This document shows, in pieces, positions 38,251 through 47,605 of a DNA stretch of 64,000 bases. The position numbers were made by a program, and so were the translations under genes. The DNA comes from Anaerolineae bacterium. Its GTDB lineage: Bacteria; Chloroflexota; Anaerolineae; 4572-78; J111. The stretch lies in NCBI GenBank assembly GCA_022071955.1, contig JAJVIM010000020.1:1-64000 (forward strand), read 5' to 3'. How positions within the stretch are numbered: position 1 is the first letter of the stretch; each line of letters begins with the position of its first letter. The notes below the pieces were generated by a model. That model had not been told where the DNA came from and searched no databases. It was given only the letters and a program-made list of their open reading frames with translations.

Positions 38251-38658
38251 CTTTAATCCTCCTCAAATAACTATTGCTACCAGTTTAATGAGCTTTACCG
38301 GCGCCAAAGCCCAGCCTTTAATATTTCACCCGTAAAGCTCCGAGTGATTCAAATGTATTTGTGGCAGATTGATCCCGTGGTGTAACTCGACGGGGGCCAA
38401 ACGGGAGATATTTGAACTTCCACACCCTTGTGTCAGCGGCGCTCCTTTTGACACGCATCGAGCCTGGGAAGATGGCGGATTTCTAAAGTGGTACGGTATC
38501 TATTATACGCAAAACTACAGGGATATTCTAGCAAGCAGGCATAAATTTTTCAAAATTGATTTTGGGGATGCCGTTTTGAATGGGGGGCGGCAAAAGCCGC
38601 TAAAAAACACACCGTTAAATTCGGCCTCTCTGCGGGACGAAGCAGGCGTACTGACAAA
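38251..38658. other. Intergenic stretch before prkA
   Basis: No supported gene. It should hold the prkA promoter; a TATAAT on the minus strand (38502-38507) is a candidate -10, without a convincing -35. A plus-strand frame overlapping the GT39 gene has no family features and is not accepted. Confidence 0.4.
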
Positions 38659-41079
38659 TTATTTTAGGGGGAGGTCAAAATAATCCTGGGCTACGCCATC
38701 GCGGGTGAGCCGCTGCCCGCTGCTGTCGTACCAGCCCAGCCGCAAGGTCAACCGGTCTGCTGCGCCAGCTGTCGGGATAGGCAGGCGGTAAGTATCGAGC
38801 ACCAATTCGCCGGGGGTCCACCAACTGGTAGGGTACTGACCTTGTTGGGGCGCGGCATCCTGTTGAGCGACTATTTGCCCATCACCGGACAGCAGGTGAT
38901 TAAAGGCAATATAATCTGCCGCCGGCGCGGTCAGCGCCTGCCAGTGCAGGGTATAGGTCAGGTTATTGTCTGTGCCGGAGATGTCCAGCCCTAACAAGGC
39001 GATCTGCTTGCCAAATGAGATACCAGGGGTATTTATTTGCGGCGGCGCTGGCGCAGCGCCCAGGTGTAATTTGCTCACCATCAGGCTGTCGCCGCCGTTA
39101 TTGAGCGGCAGTCGCCTGTCGCCAGGTTCGGCAATTAGCCCCAATTCAAAACGGTAGGGGCCGGGCGGCGCATCCAGCGGCAAGGTAAAAGTCAGTGTAT
39201 CTGGCACAATCAGACCAGGCGGCCAATGGACAGCATCAAATAGCAGACCGGTCAGGGGTTCGTCAATTTGCCCCCAGCGCTGCCGCGTAGCGACATCAAA
39301 CAAATGCACAAATAGCAGCGACGAGCGCTCTACCTGAGATTGAGCCTGCCAGTTCAGGTGCAGACTCACCTGGTCGCCGGGCTGGGCGATAGCAGGCTCA
39401 ACCTGGGCCGATAACAGCCGGATGCCGTTACTGAACTCGGCCAGCGGCAATGAATTTGTTGGAAGGATGTCGCCGGCAAACAGGGCAGGGGACGGCGCCG
39501 GGTATAAGTTAGCAATCACTTCAGACTCGCTGTCCAGTACGGTGTCCAACGGGATAAGGGTGGCAACCTGCGCCGCAAGTTGGTGCTGGGTTGTTGCCGA
39601 GAGAGGCGGCAGTAAAAAGGCGGTGTGTTTGGCGGGCGAGAGCAACACAAAGGCCACCGCCGAGTCTTGCTTGGGTGGCAATAACAAGCGGGTTTCGGGC
39701 GGCAACAAAGATGAGGCAGCGGCGTTGACCAGCCGCGGATAGTGCTGCTTGAGCAAAAAATGGGTGGCGGTTTCGGCATAAAATCGCAACGGCAGCAACG
39801 TGGGCTGTTCGGCTCGGTTGAGAGCGCGAGCCAGGTAGGGCGGATGGTCACTCAACCCTCGACCCACCGGTGACGCCGGGGTGACAAAATAGGTGTAGCC
39901 GCTGCCCAGGCCGCCTGTCACTAGCAGTAGCCCCGCCACGGCGCCCGGCGAGATGCGGGGCCGGTACCCGGCCAGCCAACGGTATAATCGCAGCCAACCC
40001 AAGCCCGCCAGCAAAAATATGGGCGGCCAGGCCACAATTCCGCGCAGCAGCGTGGTTTCGCCCGACCAGTTTTGCACGGACAGCAGCACTGGCAGCCACC
40101 CCATGCCGCCCCACAGCAGCACAAAATGGTGCGCCGGTGTACGCCAGTGGCGGAGCGCCACCGCCAGCCCTACCAGCAACCCCGCCATCGTCAGCCAGTT
40201 GAGCGGCGGCCAACGCCCCAGCCAACCCAGCGGCAGCAGGTGCAGGCGCAGCAGGGCCAGCCCGTTGGCTTTCAGCGCCCGCAGCGGGGCCTCGCTGTTA
40301 ATAACAGAGATAGTCCCGGCGCGGTCGGTGAGCGCCGCCGGCTGCTGCCAGAAGTAGGTTAGCAAAGGGATTGTCACCAGCAAAGCTATCCCGCCAAATA
40401 TCAGGGCATCGGTCAATTTGTGGCGGCGGCTGGCTCCGGGCTGTGGCAGAAGCAACTCCAACCCGATGAACACCCCGAAAATTACGGGTAACAGCCGCGC
40501 CGCCAGGTAGCTATATTGAGTTACCCCCAGCATCAACCCGGCCAGCACCAGCCGGGGGCGCGCTGAACCAGCATCATTACTGACCGGAAACCAGCCGCGC
40601 CAAAAATTCCAAACGCTGAGCAATAACAGCGGTGGTAGCAAAATTCCACGGAGCGCCAGCCGGCTAAAGTAAATATGCCAGTAACTTGTGGCGAGCGCTG
40701 CTGCCGCCAGCAGTCCCAGCCAACGGCTGCCAAATAACCGTACTCCAACCCGATAAAGTAACGGCACGGTCAGCACGCCCGCCGCCATCGACACCCAGCG
40801 CAGGGTAAAAATACTCACCCCAAAAACCGCCAGCGCGGCGCCTTGCAGGTAAAAAAAGAGAGTTTCGCGGCCAAAGTTGTTGGGCAGAAAAGGGGTCAAC
40901 CGCACCGGGTGCAGCAAACCCCAGGCGTCAAGGCCGTTGGTGGCCTCATCAAGATTCAGTGAAATCGGCAGGCTGTTCAGGTTGTAACTTCTCAGGGCCA
41001 CGGTAACGATGATGGTTAACAACAAAAGCTGGGGCAAGCCTTTGGGGGTACGGTTGGAAATCAAAAGTCGGGATCTCAT
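38659..41079 (-). CDS. GT39-like membrane glycosyltransferase, large form
   Basis: An 806-residue protein with about eleven membrane helices in the first ~400 residues. The early loop LNLDEATNGLDAWGLLHPVRLTPFLPNNFGRE carries the acidic residue typical of PMT/ArnT-type transferases. Two extracytoplasmic beta domains follow (about 520-660 and 690-806), each with a LHW/LNWQA core like the C terminus of the protein at 26405-28387. It probably moves a sugar from a polyprenyl carrier onto a surface acceptor; donor and acceptor are unknown. It is a single gene. Confidence 0.75.
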   Translation of the reverse strand: MRSRLLISNRTPKGLPQLLLLTIIVTVALRSYNLNSLPISLNLDEATNGLDAWGLLHPVRLTPFLPNNFGRETLFFYLQGAALAVFGVSIFTLRWVSMAAGVLTVPLLYRVGVRLFGSRWLGLLAAAALATSYWHIYFSRLALRGILLPPLLLLSVWNFWRGWFPVSNDAGSARPRLVLAGLMLGVTQYSYLAARLLPVIFGVFIGLELLLPQPGASRRHKLTDALIFGGIALLVTIPLLTYFWQQPAALTDRAGTISVINSEAPLRALKANGLALLRLHLLPLGWLGRWPPLNWLTMAGLLVGLAVALRHWRTPAHHFVLLWGGMGWLPVLLSVQNWSGETTLLRGIVAWPPIFLLAGLGWLRLYRWLAGYRPRISPGAVAGLLLVTGGLGSGYTYFVTPASPVGRGLSDHPPYLARALNRAEQPTLLPLRFYAETATHFLLKQHYPRLVNAAASSLLPPETRLLLPPKQDSAVAFVLLSPAKHTAFLLPPLSATTQHQLAAQVATLIPLDTVLDSESEVIANLYPAPSPALFAGDILPTNSLPLAEFSNGIRLLSAQVEPAIAQPGDQVSLHLNWQAQSQVERSSLLFVHLFDVATRQRWGQIDEPLTGLLFDAVHWPPGLIVPDTLTFTLPLDAPPGPYRFELGLIAEPGDRRLPLNNGGDSLMVSKLHLGAAPAPPQINTPGISFGKQIALLGLDISGTDNNLTYTLHWQALTAPAADYIAFNHLLSGDGQIVAQQDAAPQQGQYPTSWWTPGELVLDTYRLPIPTAGAADRLTLRLGWYDSSGQRLTRDGVAQDYFDLPLK

Positions 41080-41110
41080 TTAAATGATGATTTTTGGCTA
41101 TAGTCTGACA

Positions 41111-41141
41111 GGCAATGCTGGCGTTACCCGCCAGCATTGCC
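41111..41141. repeat. Perfect 13-bp hairpin downstream of purH
   Basis: GGCAATGCTGGCG (41111) pairs exactly with CGCCAGCATTGCC (41129), loop TTACC. There is no T-run on the purH side. A second small inverted repeat, AATTGGC / GCCAATT, lies at 41188-41209, next to the purH stop. Confidence 0.7.
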
Positions 41142-41213
41142 CATCGTAAGCAGCTAACCCGGGGTCGATTTGTAGATAGTGCCCTTCAATTGGCGTTGAC
41201 CAGCCAATTCTAA

Positions 41214-42728
41214 TTAGTGCCGAAAATGGCGTACGCCGGTAAAGACCATCACCAGCCCGAGCTTGTTGACCGCTTCGATGACCTCTTTATCGCGGATGGA
41301 GCCGCCCGGCTGAACCACCGCCGTTACCCCGGCGGCGGCGGCAGCTTCGATGCCGTCCGGGAAGGGGAAGAAGGCGTCGGAGGCCATTACCGCGCCCCGG
41401 GCCTTATCGCCGGCTTTGGTGGCGGCCAGTTTTACCGCATCGACGCGGCTGGGCAGCCCGCCGCCAATGCCCACGGTGGCCGCGCCGGCGGCAAACACAA
41501 TCGAGTTGCTTTTTACGTGCTGAGCGGCAATCCAGGCAAATTTCAGCGCAGACAGTTCCTCCGCCGAAGGCTGGCGGTCTGAAACTACGTTCCAGTCGGT
41601 GCTGGCCGGGTCGCCGGTATCGCGTTCCTGCACCAGCAGCCCGCCGGTAATGCTGCGAAATTCCATTTTGCCGGCCACATCTTTATCAATGGCCACCAAC
41701 CGGCAGTTTTTTCGCTTCTCCAGCACGGCCAGCGCCTCCGCTGAAAAACCCGGCGCGGCGATGGCTTCCACAAACAGGTCGCCCAGCGCCCCGGCAATGG
41801 CGTCGTCAAATTCGCGGTTCACAGCGATAACTCCGCCAAAGGCGCTAACCGGGTCCGAGGCCAGAGCCGGGCCAAAGGCGTCAACCAGCGAGGCCGCGCT
41901 GGCAATGCCGCACGGCGACAGGTGTTTAACAATGACAACCGTCGGTTCGGTAAAACTGAGGGCGGCGCGCCAGGCGGCGTCCAGATCGAGCATATTATTG
42001 TAGCTCAGTTCTTTACCTTGCAGGCGGGTGCCGCCCAACGGGCCGATGTCAGCGCGGGCGGCGTACAGCGCGGCGGACTGGTGCGGGTTTTCGCCGTAGC
42101 GCATCCCCTGCACTTTTACCAGTGACATTGCCAGCCGTCCGGGCAGATCGCCGGATTGGTCAAACAGATAATTGCTGATGGCCGCGTCGTACTCGGCGGT
42201 GTGGGCAAAGGCTTTGCGGGCCAGTTCGGCGCGCAGGTCGGCGGAGACCCGGCCGTTCACCCGCAATTCGCCGGCCACGGTGGGGTAATCGGCCGGGTCG
42301 CAGATTACCGTGACCCGGTCAAAATTTTTGGCGGCGGCGCGCAGTAGCGTTACCCCGCCAATATCAATATGTTCGATGGCCTCATCCAGCTCGACGCCGG
42401 GTTTGGCCACGGTTTGCTGAAACGGGTACAGGTTGCAGACCACGACATCGATGGCGGTGATGCCGTGCTGGGCCAGTTCGGCCCGGTCGGCGGCGCTGTC
42501 GCGGGCCAGAATGCCGCCGTGAATTTTGGGATGCAGCGTTTTTACCCGGCCGCCCAGCATTTCCGGCGCGCCGGTAAGCGAGGCGACATCGGTGACCGGC
42601 AGGCCGGCCTCGGCCAGTTGGCGGGCAGTGCCGCCGCTGGCTACCAGCGTCCAGCCAAGTTCGGCCAGCGCGGCGGCAAACTCGGTGGCACCCGTTTTGT
42701 CAGAAACAGATAATAGTGCGGTTGGCAT
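41214..42728 (-). CDS. purH: Bifunctional AICAR formyltransferase/IMP cyclohydrolase
   Basis: Carries out the last two steps of IMP synthesis. The 504-residue protein has the N-terminal cyclohydrolase (MGS-like) domain (LLSVSDKTGATEFAAAL, GGRVKTLHPKIHGGIL) and the C-terminal formyltransferase domain (RYGENPHQSAALYA, VKHLSPCGIA, AWIAAQHVKSNSIVFA). The length is typical (about 520). The start at 42728 has GGAGGG at 8 nt; the longer frame adds residues not found in the family. It is the only IMP-pathway gene here; purA (44794) completes the branch to AMP. Confidence 0.96.
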   Translation of the reverse strand: MPTALLSVSDKTGATEFAAALAELGWTLVASGGTARQLAEAGLPVTDVASLTGAPEMLGGRVKTLHPKIHGGILARDSAADRAELAQHGITAIDVVVCNLYPFQQTVAKPGVELDEAIEHIDIGGVTLLRAAAKNFDRVTVICDPADYPTVAGELRVNGRVSADLRAELARKAFAHTAEYDAAISNYLFDQSGDLPGRLAMSLVKVQGMRYGENPHQSAALYAARADIGPLGGTRLQGKELSYNNMLDLDAAWRAALSFTEPTVVIVKHLSPCGIASAASLVDAFGPALASDPVSAFGGVIAVNREFDDAIAGALGDLFVEAIAAPGFSAEALAVLEKRKNCRLVAIDKDVAGKMEFRSITGGLLVQERDTGDPASTDWNVVSDRQPSAEELSALKFAWIAAQHVKSNSIVFAAGAATVGIGGGLPSRVDAVKLAATKAGDKARGAVMASDAFFPFPDGIEAAAAAGVTAVVQPGGSIRDKEVIEAVNKLGLVMVFTGVRHFRH

Positions 42729-42759
42729 AGTTATTCCCTCCAAAATAGTTGTATTGGGA

Positions 42760-42907
42760 GCAGGAAGCAAGAAGTAGGAAGTAGGAAGTAGGAAGGATGA
42801 AGTAGGAAGTAGATCACGCTTGTAGCGTGACTGTCGGGCTACAAGCCCGACCTACTTCTTATCCCTCATCCTTTATCCTTCATCCTTTATCCTCCCTGCT
42901 TTCTACT
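42760..42907. repeat. Palindromic composite of two heptamer arrays around a double hairpin
   Basis: Left arm: seven 7-nt units, mostly GTAGGAA (42760-42808). Centre: TCACGCTTGTAGCGTGA (42814-42830) and GTCGGGCT / AGCCCGAC (42833-42851). Right arm: eight 7-nt units, mostly TTATCCT and TCATCCT (42852-42907). The right arm runs into the end of the DUF4230 gene and supplies its stop codon (42903-42905). Confidence 0.8.
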
Positions 42908-43565
42908 TTTTGAAAATTTGGGCATTAACCACCACTTCAACATCGGTGAAGCCCAGTGAGTACAGAAAATTCTGGTAATAGAGCCGGCCGTAATCGTTGG
43001 CGCGGTTTAGAATGCCCTCTTTGAGCGCCGCCTCTTCGATGGCGTCTTTGGCCTGTTTCAGGGCTTCGCCCTGCAGGTTGGGGTTGTTGCTATCAAAAAT
43101 GAGCTTGTTTTCGTAGTAGACAATGTGGGTGCGGTCAAAGTCGATGCTGCTGTTGAGAATTTTGGGCGCGGGCAGCACCAGTCGCACTTTTTTGCCGTCG
43201 CTCCAGATATCTTCATCGGACAGCTCGCTCAAATCGAACCCGGCCTGCACGTCGCCGTAAACCAGCATGAGCAACTTTTCCCGGTTGCCCAAAAATTCAT
43301 CGACAATGCCTTCCGGCGGCGTTTCGTTGTACACCTCGGTGATGGTGCTGTACTCCACGGTGCTGAGTTCGGCCTGCGCTTTGATTTTTTGGATGCTGAC
43401 CACCGGCGGCGGCAGCGGGGTGTTGGTTGGCGCGCCTTCCGGGATTTTGCTGGTAAAGGCGCCGGCTACGTAAGTGAACGCGCCAATGCACACCAGCACC
43501 AGTGCGGCCATTACGCCCAGAGCAATGTAAAAGCGTTGGTTATTTGGCGGCAAATTCTGGCTCAT
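42903..43565 (-). CDS. DUF4230 membrane-anchored protein (copy 2)
   Basis: A 220-residue protein with one N-terminal membrane segment (FYIALGVMAALVLVCIGAFTYVA), then a DUF4230 domain (about 50-215: SIQKIKAQAELSTVEYS, VYGDVQAGFDLSEL, VRLVLPAPKIL). Function of the family is unknown. It overlaps the upstream paralogue by 4 nt, so translation is coupled. The two proteins share the same core and could form a heteromeric complex. Its 3' end lies in a heptamer repeat. Confidence 0.75.
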   Translation of the reverse strand: MSQNLPPNNQRFYIALGVMAALVLVCIGAFTYVAGAFTSKIPEGAPTNTPLPPPVVSIQKIKAQAELSTVEYSTITEVYNETPPEGIVDEFLGNREKLLMLVYGDVQAGFDLSELSDEDIWSDGKKVRLVLPAPKILNSSIDFDRTHIVYYENKLIFDSNNPNLQGEALKQAKDAIEEAALKEGILNRANDYGRLYYQNFLYSLGFTDVEVVVNAQIFKK

Positions 43566-44329
43566 ATTGGTTTCACTCTAACGTTGATGATGATTTCGGT
43601 GAAGCCCAGCGAACGGAGCAGGTTTTCAAGCTGCTGCCGGCCGGTGGCGGTGGCTTTGTCTAAAATGCCGCGCTCCAGCGCCCACTGCCGCATCGATTCT
43701 TCGGCCAGTTGGCGGGCGCGGCCTTCCAGGGTGGGGTCCGGCTTGAGAAACAGGCCGGTGTTGCGCTCGTACACCTGGGTGCGCTCGTTGTCAACCCGGC
43801 TGTAAAGGATTTCCGGCGCGGGCAGGGTTAGCACTACCCGGGTGCCGTCCACCTGAATATCGCCCTCGGTTACTTTTTCCAGATCAAAACCGGCCACCAC
43901 TTCGCCTTCGGCCAGCAGCAGCAACTGGTCGGAGCCAAAGATTTTTTGCCACAGATTGCTGCGGTCATTTTCCAAATCGACAACCGTGCGCATGGCAAAT
44001 TCGGTGGTTTCCAGCCGGCCCAGTTTGTTAACGTGAGTGATAACCACAATTGGCGTGGGGCTAGGGGTGGGCGTGTTGGTGGGGCTGGCGGTGGGCGTGG
44101 GGGTAACGGTGGCGGTGGGCGAAGGCGTGGCCGTGGCGGTGGGCGTGTTGGTGACAATCTGCGGCGGCGCAGCGGTGGGGGCCACGGCCGCAATTTGAGC
44201 GGTGGGCGCAGGCGCGGATTCCTGTCCGAGCCGGTAAGTCCACAGGCCAACCACTGCCGCCAGCGCAGAAAAAACAACCACTGCGCCGAGCAGCGTGAGC
44301 AATGTCTTTCTGTCCGAAGGTTGGTTCAT
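43562..44329 (-). CDS. DUF4230 membrane-anchored protein (copy 1)
   Basis: A 255-residue paralogue of the next gene. It has one N-terminal membrane segment (LLTLLGAVVVFSALAAVVGLWTY), a low-complexity Thr/Pro/Ala linker (about 58-92), then the DUF4230 domain (VITHVNKLGRLETTEFA, EGEVVAGFDLEKV, VVLTLPAPEIL). The Thr/Pro stretch is like the tail of the 27-heme cytochrome and suggests an extended spacer on the outer surface. The ribosome-binding site is weak. Confidence 0.75.
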   Translation of the reverse strand: MNQPSDRKTLLTLLGAVVVFSALAAVVGLWTYRLGQESAPAPTAQIAAVAPTAAPPQIVTNTPTATATPSPTATVTPTPTASPTNTPTPSPTPIVVITHVNKLGRLETTEFAMRTVVDLENDRSNLWQKIFGSDQLLLLAEGEVVAGFDLEKVTEGDIQVDGTRVVLTLPAPEILYSRVDNERTQVYERNTGLFLKPDPTLEGRARQLAEESMRQWALERGILDKATATGRQQLENLLRSLGFTEIIINVRVKPI

Positions 44330-44388
44330 AAATTCCGCCTTTTATGTTGGAATGGCCATTTGCCATCGGTAGACTGTTACAAAATCAA

Positions 44389-44438
44389 CCCCCTCCCCTA
44401 TCCCCTTCCCAAAAGGGAAGGGGGGCAGGGGGGATGGG
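44389..44438. repeat. C/G-rich element, short form
   Basis: Head CCCCCTCCCCTATCCCC, hairpin CCCCTTCCC / GGGAAGGGG with AAAA loop, tail CAGGGGGGATGGG. It is the compact form of the elements at 12544 and 25005. Confidence 0.75.
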
Positions 44439-44515
44439 TAAACAGGTTGCCCTGGTTAATGACAGGGTTATTTTGTCAATCATCAAATGCAAATAGTCGG
44501 TGACGAGTAACTGCA

Positions 44516-44794
44516 CTACCGGTGCCGTTTTTCCAGTTCGGCCAGTACGTCCGCAAAGCGAATATTGCGCGTTTCCAGCAGTACCAGGCTGTGATACAGC
44601 AGATCGGCCATTTCTTCGGTCAGCCGCTCATCCGATTGAGCCAGCGCCGCCACCACCACTTCGGTGGCTTCCTCGCCCACTTTTTGGGCGGCTTTGGCCG
44701 GGTCGGCCAGCAGCGTGTTGGTGTACGAGCCGGGTTTGGGGTTGGCTTTGCGGTCGGCGATGAGTTGGGCCAGGGTGGTGAGAAAATCGGACAT
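44516..44794 (-). CDS. hisE: Phosphoribosyl-ATP pyrophosphatase
   Basis: Second step of histidine synthesis: hydrolyses phosphoribosyl-ATP to phosphoribosyl-AMP. The 92-residue protein has the all-alpha MazG-like helical fold with KVGEEATEVVVAALAQ and ERLTEEMADLLYH, where the acidic residues bind magnesium. Length is typical. It is not fused to hisI, which lies 2.4 kb upstream in the same region. Start and purA stop overlap (TGATG), giving translational coupling. Confidence 0.95.
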   Translation of the reverse strand: MSDFLTTLAQLIADRKANPKPGSYTNTLLADPAKAAQKVGEEATEVVVAALAQSDERLTEEMADLLYHSLVLLETRNIRFADVLAELEKRHR

Positions 44795-46074
44795 CAGCGG
44801 TTCACCTCAAACATTTCGTCGCGGGCCGGCCCCACCGACACAAACCGAATGGGCACGCCGGCCAGCTCTTCAATCCGGTTGAGGTAGGCCTGGGCGGCGG
44901 CCGGCAACTCGGCCCAACTCCGGGCCTGGCTGGTGGAGTTGGCCGGCCAGCCGGGCCAGCTTTCGTAAATTGGTTCGACGGTTTCGTACAGCGGCGTATC
45001 CGGCACGTAGTCGATGCTGCGGCCATCGGGCAGGCGGTAGCCGGTGCAGATTTTGAGTTGGGGCAGGCCGTCCAGCACATCGAGCTTGGTAATGGCGATG
45101 TCGGTGAAGCCGTTGAGATAAGCCACAACTTGCAGGGCCACGGCATCGAGCCAGCCGCAGCGGCGGGGGCGGCCGGTCGTCGCGCCGTACTCGTGACCGT
45201 GTTCGCGTAGCCAGAGCGCCGCTTCGTTTTCGCCCTGGTCGGTGGGCATCGGGCCAAGGCCCACCGCCGTGGTGTAGGCTTTAACCACGCCGATGACCCG
45301 TTCCAGCGCCTGCGGCGGCAGCCCCGCGCCCACCGGGGCAAAAGTGGCGGTGGGATTGGATGAGGTGACGTAGGGGTAGGTGCCCCAATCCAGATCGCGC
45401 ATGGCGGCCAGTTGGCCCTCCAGTAAAAAGGATTGGCCCTGCCGGTAGGCATCGCGGATAACGGGTAGCGGGTCGATCAGCCGGTGGCCGAGTTTGTCGC
45501 GCCACAGCCGAAACTGCTCAAACAGATCGGCGGGGTTAACGGCCGGCTGGCCGTAGTGGGCCAGTTCGCGGTTGGCAAAGGCCACCGCTTTTTCCAGCCG
45601 TTCCTCCAGCCAGTCCGGGTGGAACAAATCGCCCAGTCGCAGGCCGCGCCGGGCCGATTTGTCACTGTAAGCCGGGCCGATACCGCGTTTGGTGGTGCCG
45701 AGCATGCTGCCTTTGCCCCGGCCTTCGTGCGCGGCGTCGAGCAGCCGGTGATAGGGCATCAGCATTTGAGCGCGGCTGGATAGAAACAGGTTGTCGGTAC
45801 CCACGCCGGCGGCTTCGATGTGTTCCAACTCTTCCAGCAGCGTAGCCGGGTTGACCACGCAGCCGGTGCCAATTAAACATTTGGTTTGGGGAAAGAAAAT
45901 GCCGGACGGCACCAAATGCAGTTTAAATTCGCCAAATTGATTGACAACCGTGTGGCCGGCGTTATCGCCGCCCTGAAAACGGATCACCCAGTCCATATTG
46001 CCGGCCAGAGCATCTACCATCCGGCCTTTGCCTTCGTCGCCCCATTGAGCGCCTACTATTGCGGTTACAGGCAT
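44794..46074 (-). CDS. purA: Adenylosuccinate synthetase
   Basis: Makes adenylosuccinate from IMP, aspartate and GTP, the first step to AMP. The 426-residue protein has the GTP-binding loop [12 protein letters not shown] and the [10 protein letters not shown] motif (about 36), [13 protein letters not shown] (about 128) and [14 protein letters not shown]-like [12 protein letters not shown] (about 298). Length is normal. It precedes hisE with overlapping stop and start. An AMP/ATP gene beside ATP-consuming histidine synthesis makes metabolic sense. Confidence 0.97.
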   Translation of the reverse strand: MPVTAIVGAQWGDEGKGRMVDALAGNMDWVIRFQGGDNAGHTVVNQFGEFKLHLVPSGIFFPQTKCLIGTGCVVNPATLLEELEHIEAAGVGTDNLFLSSRAQMLMPYHRLLDAAHEGRGKGSMLGTTKRGIGPAYSDKSARRGLRLGDLFHPDWLEERLEKAVAFANRELAHYGQPAVNPADLFEQFRLWRDKLGHRLIDPLPVIRDAYRQGQSFLLEGQLAAMRDLDWGTYPYVTSSNPTATFAPVGAGLPPQALERVIGVVKAYTTAVGLGPMPTDQGENEAALWLREHGHEYGATTGRPRRCGWLDAVALQVVAYLNGFTDIAITKLDVLDGLPQLKICTGYRLPDGRSIDYVPDTPLYETVEPIYESWPGWPANSTSQARSWAELPAAAQAYLNRIEELAGVPIRFVSVGPARDEMFEVNR

Positions 46075-46098
46075 ACTATTGCCTCCCTCGAAAATACA

Positions 46099-46236
46099 AT
46101 TACGAATTACGAATTATGAATTACGAATTGCGGGTAGCGAGTGACGAATGACGAACGGCGAACGACGGAATATGCAACACGTTTTACGCAACACGAGCTT
46201 AAAACTCACCCAACCCATCAAACTCACTCAACTCAC
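46099..46236. repeat. Heptamer array (14 units) followed by nonamers
   Basis: 46099-46196 reads as fourteen contiguous 7-nt units (ATTACGA twice, ATTATGA, ATTACGA, ATTGCGG, GTAGCGA, GTGACGA, ATGACGA and so on to AACACGA). About 46199-46236 continues in 9-nt units (ACTCACCCA, ACTCACTCA), like 11324-11447. It lies between purA and a small membrane protein gene and touches the latter's 3' end. Confidence 0.8.
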
Positions 46237-46436
46237 TGCTTTTGTCGCATACTCCATAAAAACAACATCAGCGCGCCAAAGGCCACAAAGGCCGCCAGCC
46301 ACGAAACCGTCACCCAAAAACCGCTGGCGGCATCACCGACGGCTACCTGAATGATTAAAAAAATTCCGGCGGCGATGAAGATGAGGCCGCGCCATATTTT
46401 TTGCTGCGAGGTTAACCCAAACTTTCGGTCCGACAT
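46233..46436 (-). CDS. Small two-helix membrane protein
   Basis: 67 residues with two hydrophobic segments (GLIFIAAGIFLIIQVAV and VTVSWLAAFVAFGALMLFLW). No family recognised. Its ATG overlaps the stop of the next upstream small gene by one base, so it is a true member of the operon rather than a chance frame. The gene end touches a repeat array. Confidence 0.55.
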   Translation of the reverse strand: MSDRKFGLTSQQKIWRGLIFIAAGIFLIIQVAVGDAASGFWVTVSWLAAFVAFGALMLFLWSMRQKQ

Positions 46437-46645
46437 TATTCGTCCGTTTTTTCCTGCTGCCCGGCTTTAGCCAGAAAATTTTGCAGTTCGTTGCGTTTTT
46501 GACGCAGCAGCAGTTGGTCTTCGCGTTGCCAGTGGCGGCGCAGGCGCATGCCTTCCAATATGTAACTGACAATCAACGTGCCGATGCTGCTGGCCGCGCC
46601 GATCAGCCCGCCCACCAAAATCAGCAGCAGGTCGCGGTCAATCAT
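46436..46645 (-). CDS. Small membrane protein with coiled tail
   Basis: 69 residues: one long hydrophobic segment (LLLILVGGLIGAASSIGTLIVSYIL) followed by a charged helical tail rich in Arg/Gln/Glu. No family recognised. It starts directly after the pncA stop and overlaps the next small gene by one base. The two may form a small membrane complex. Confidence 0.55.
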   Translation of the reverse strand: MIDRDLLLILVGGLIGAASSIGTLIVSYILEGMRLRRHWQREDQLLLRQKRNELQNFLAKAGQQEKTDE

Positions 46646-47218
46646 CTATTTAACGCTGACTCCGGCTGCGCGCAGTTCAGCAATGGCCGCGTCGCCGTCG
46701 GTGGGGTTAACATTGACCGGCCGCGTGCCGCTCAGCAGCACGGCGGTGTCAAACCCCAGCCCTTTGGCGTCGATGGCGGTCGATTTAACGCAGTAATCCA
46801 GCGCCAGCCCTACCACCGTAACGTTGCTCACGCGCTGTTCCTTTAAATAATCCGCCAGCGATGGCGCCGCCATATCCGGTTTGATGTGGCCGCCAAAGCC
46901 GGAGTAGCTGTCTTCGGTGGTGAGAAAGGCTTTGTAAAAAGTTGGCCCGCTGACAACGAGGTCGGGGTGAAAATCCCAGCCGCCGGTTTGCTGCACGCAG
47001 TGATTGGGCCAGATGCCGTCGGGATGGTTGGCTTTGAAAGAGTGATGATCGGCGGGATGATGGTCTTTGGTGTAAACCACCACATCGCCGTTGGCCAGGT
47101 AAGTGTCTACCAGCGCGTTGATCGGCCCAATGACGTCATCGCCGTGGGGCACGGCCAGTGCGCCGCCGGGGCAAAAGTCGTTTTGCATATCTACCACAAT
47201 CAATGCTTTTCGGCTCAT
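46646..47218 (-). CDS. pncA: Nicotinamidase/isochorismatase-family hydrolase
   Basis: Deamidates nicotinamide to nicotinate for NAD salvage. The 190-residue protein has the cysteine-hydrolase triad: Asp10 in VVDMQNDFCPGGAL, the Lys in SGPTFYKAF (about residue 100) and the Cys in ALDYCVKST (about 142). The metal-site DHHPADHHSF (about 52-61) and PNHCVQ are also present, as in true PncA. It abuts hisI upstream and a small membrane gene downstream with no gap. Its place in the histidine region may reflect a shared link to phosphoribosyl and NAD metabolism (hisD uses NAD). Confidence 0.92.
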   Translation of the reverse strand: MSRKALIVVDMQNDFCPGGALAVPHGDDVIGPINALVDTYLANGDVVVYTKDHHPADHHSFKANHPDGIWPNHCVQQTGGWDFHPDLVVSGPTFYKAFLTTEDSYSGFGGHIKPDMAAPSLADYLKEQRVSNVTVVGLALDYCVKSTAIDAKGLGFDTAVLLSGTRPVNVNPTDGDAAIAELRAAGVSVK

Positions 47219-47578
47219 TTAAACCTCCAACTTGCTAAAAAAGCAGCTCACGTTGCCGGTGTGGCAGGCCGGCCCGGCGGCATCTACGGTGATGAGCAGC
47301 GTGTCGCCGTCGCAATCGTAAAAAATTTCGCGCACTTTTTGGGTGTTGCCGCTGGTGGCCCCTTTGTGCCACAACTCCTGCCGGCTACGACTCCAGAACC
47401 ACGTTTCGCCGCTGGAGAGCATCAGCCGCAGGCTCTCGGCGTTGGCCCAGGCCATCATCAACACCTGGCCGCTGGCGGCATCCTGCACAATGGCCGGAAT
47501 CAGCCCGGCCTCGTTGAATTTTAGATTTTCGACGAAGTGCCCTTTGGGTATTTTCGATTTTGGATTGGCGCTGGTCAA
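47219..47578 (-). CDS. hisI: Phosphoribosyl-AMP cyclohydrolase
   Basis: Third step of histidine synthesis: opens the adenine ring of phosphoribosyl-AMP. The 119-residue protein has zinc-binding CDGDTLL and [10 protein letters not shown] motifs, plus [10 protein letters not shown] and [12 protein letters not shown]. Length is typical of the single-domain enzyme. The start is a TTG (47576-47578) with AGGAT upstream. It ends directly at the pncA start. Confidence 0.95.
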   Translation of the reverse strand: MTSANPKSKIPKGHFVENLKFNEAGLIPAIVQDAASGQVLMMAWANAESLRLMLSSGETWFWSRSRQELWHKGATSGNTQKVREIFYDCDGDTLLITVDAAGPACHTGNVSCFFSKLEV

Positions 47579-47605
47579 TGTTTTATCCTGCCTGCTGGGT
47601 TTGAG

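Noticed and set aside
38369-38683. 104-codon frame in the prkA upstream gap
   Set aside because: No family features or ribosome-binding site, and it overlaps the end of the GT39 gene.
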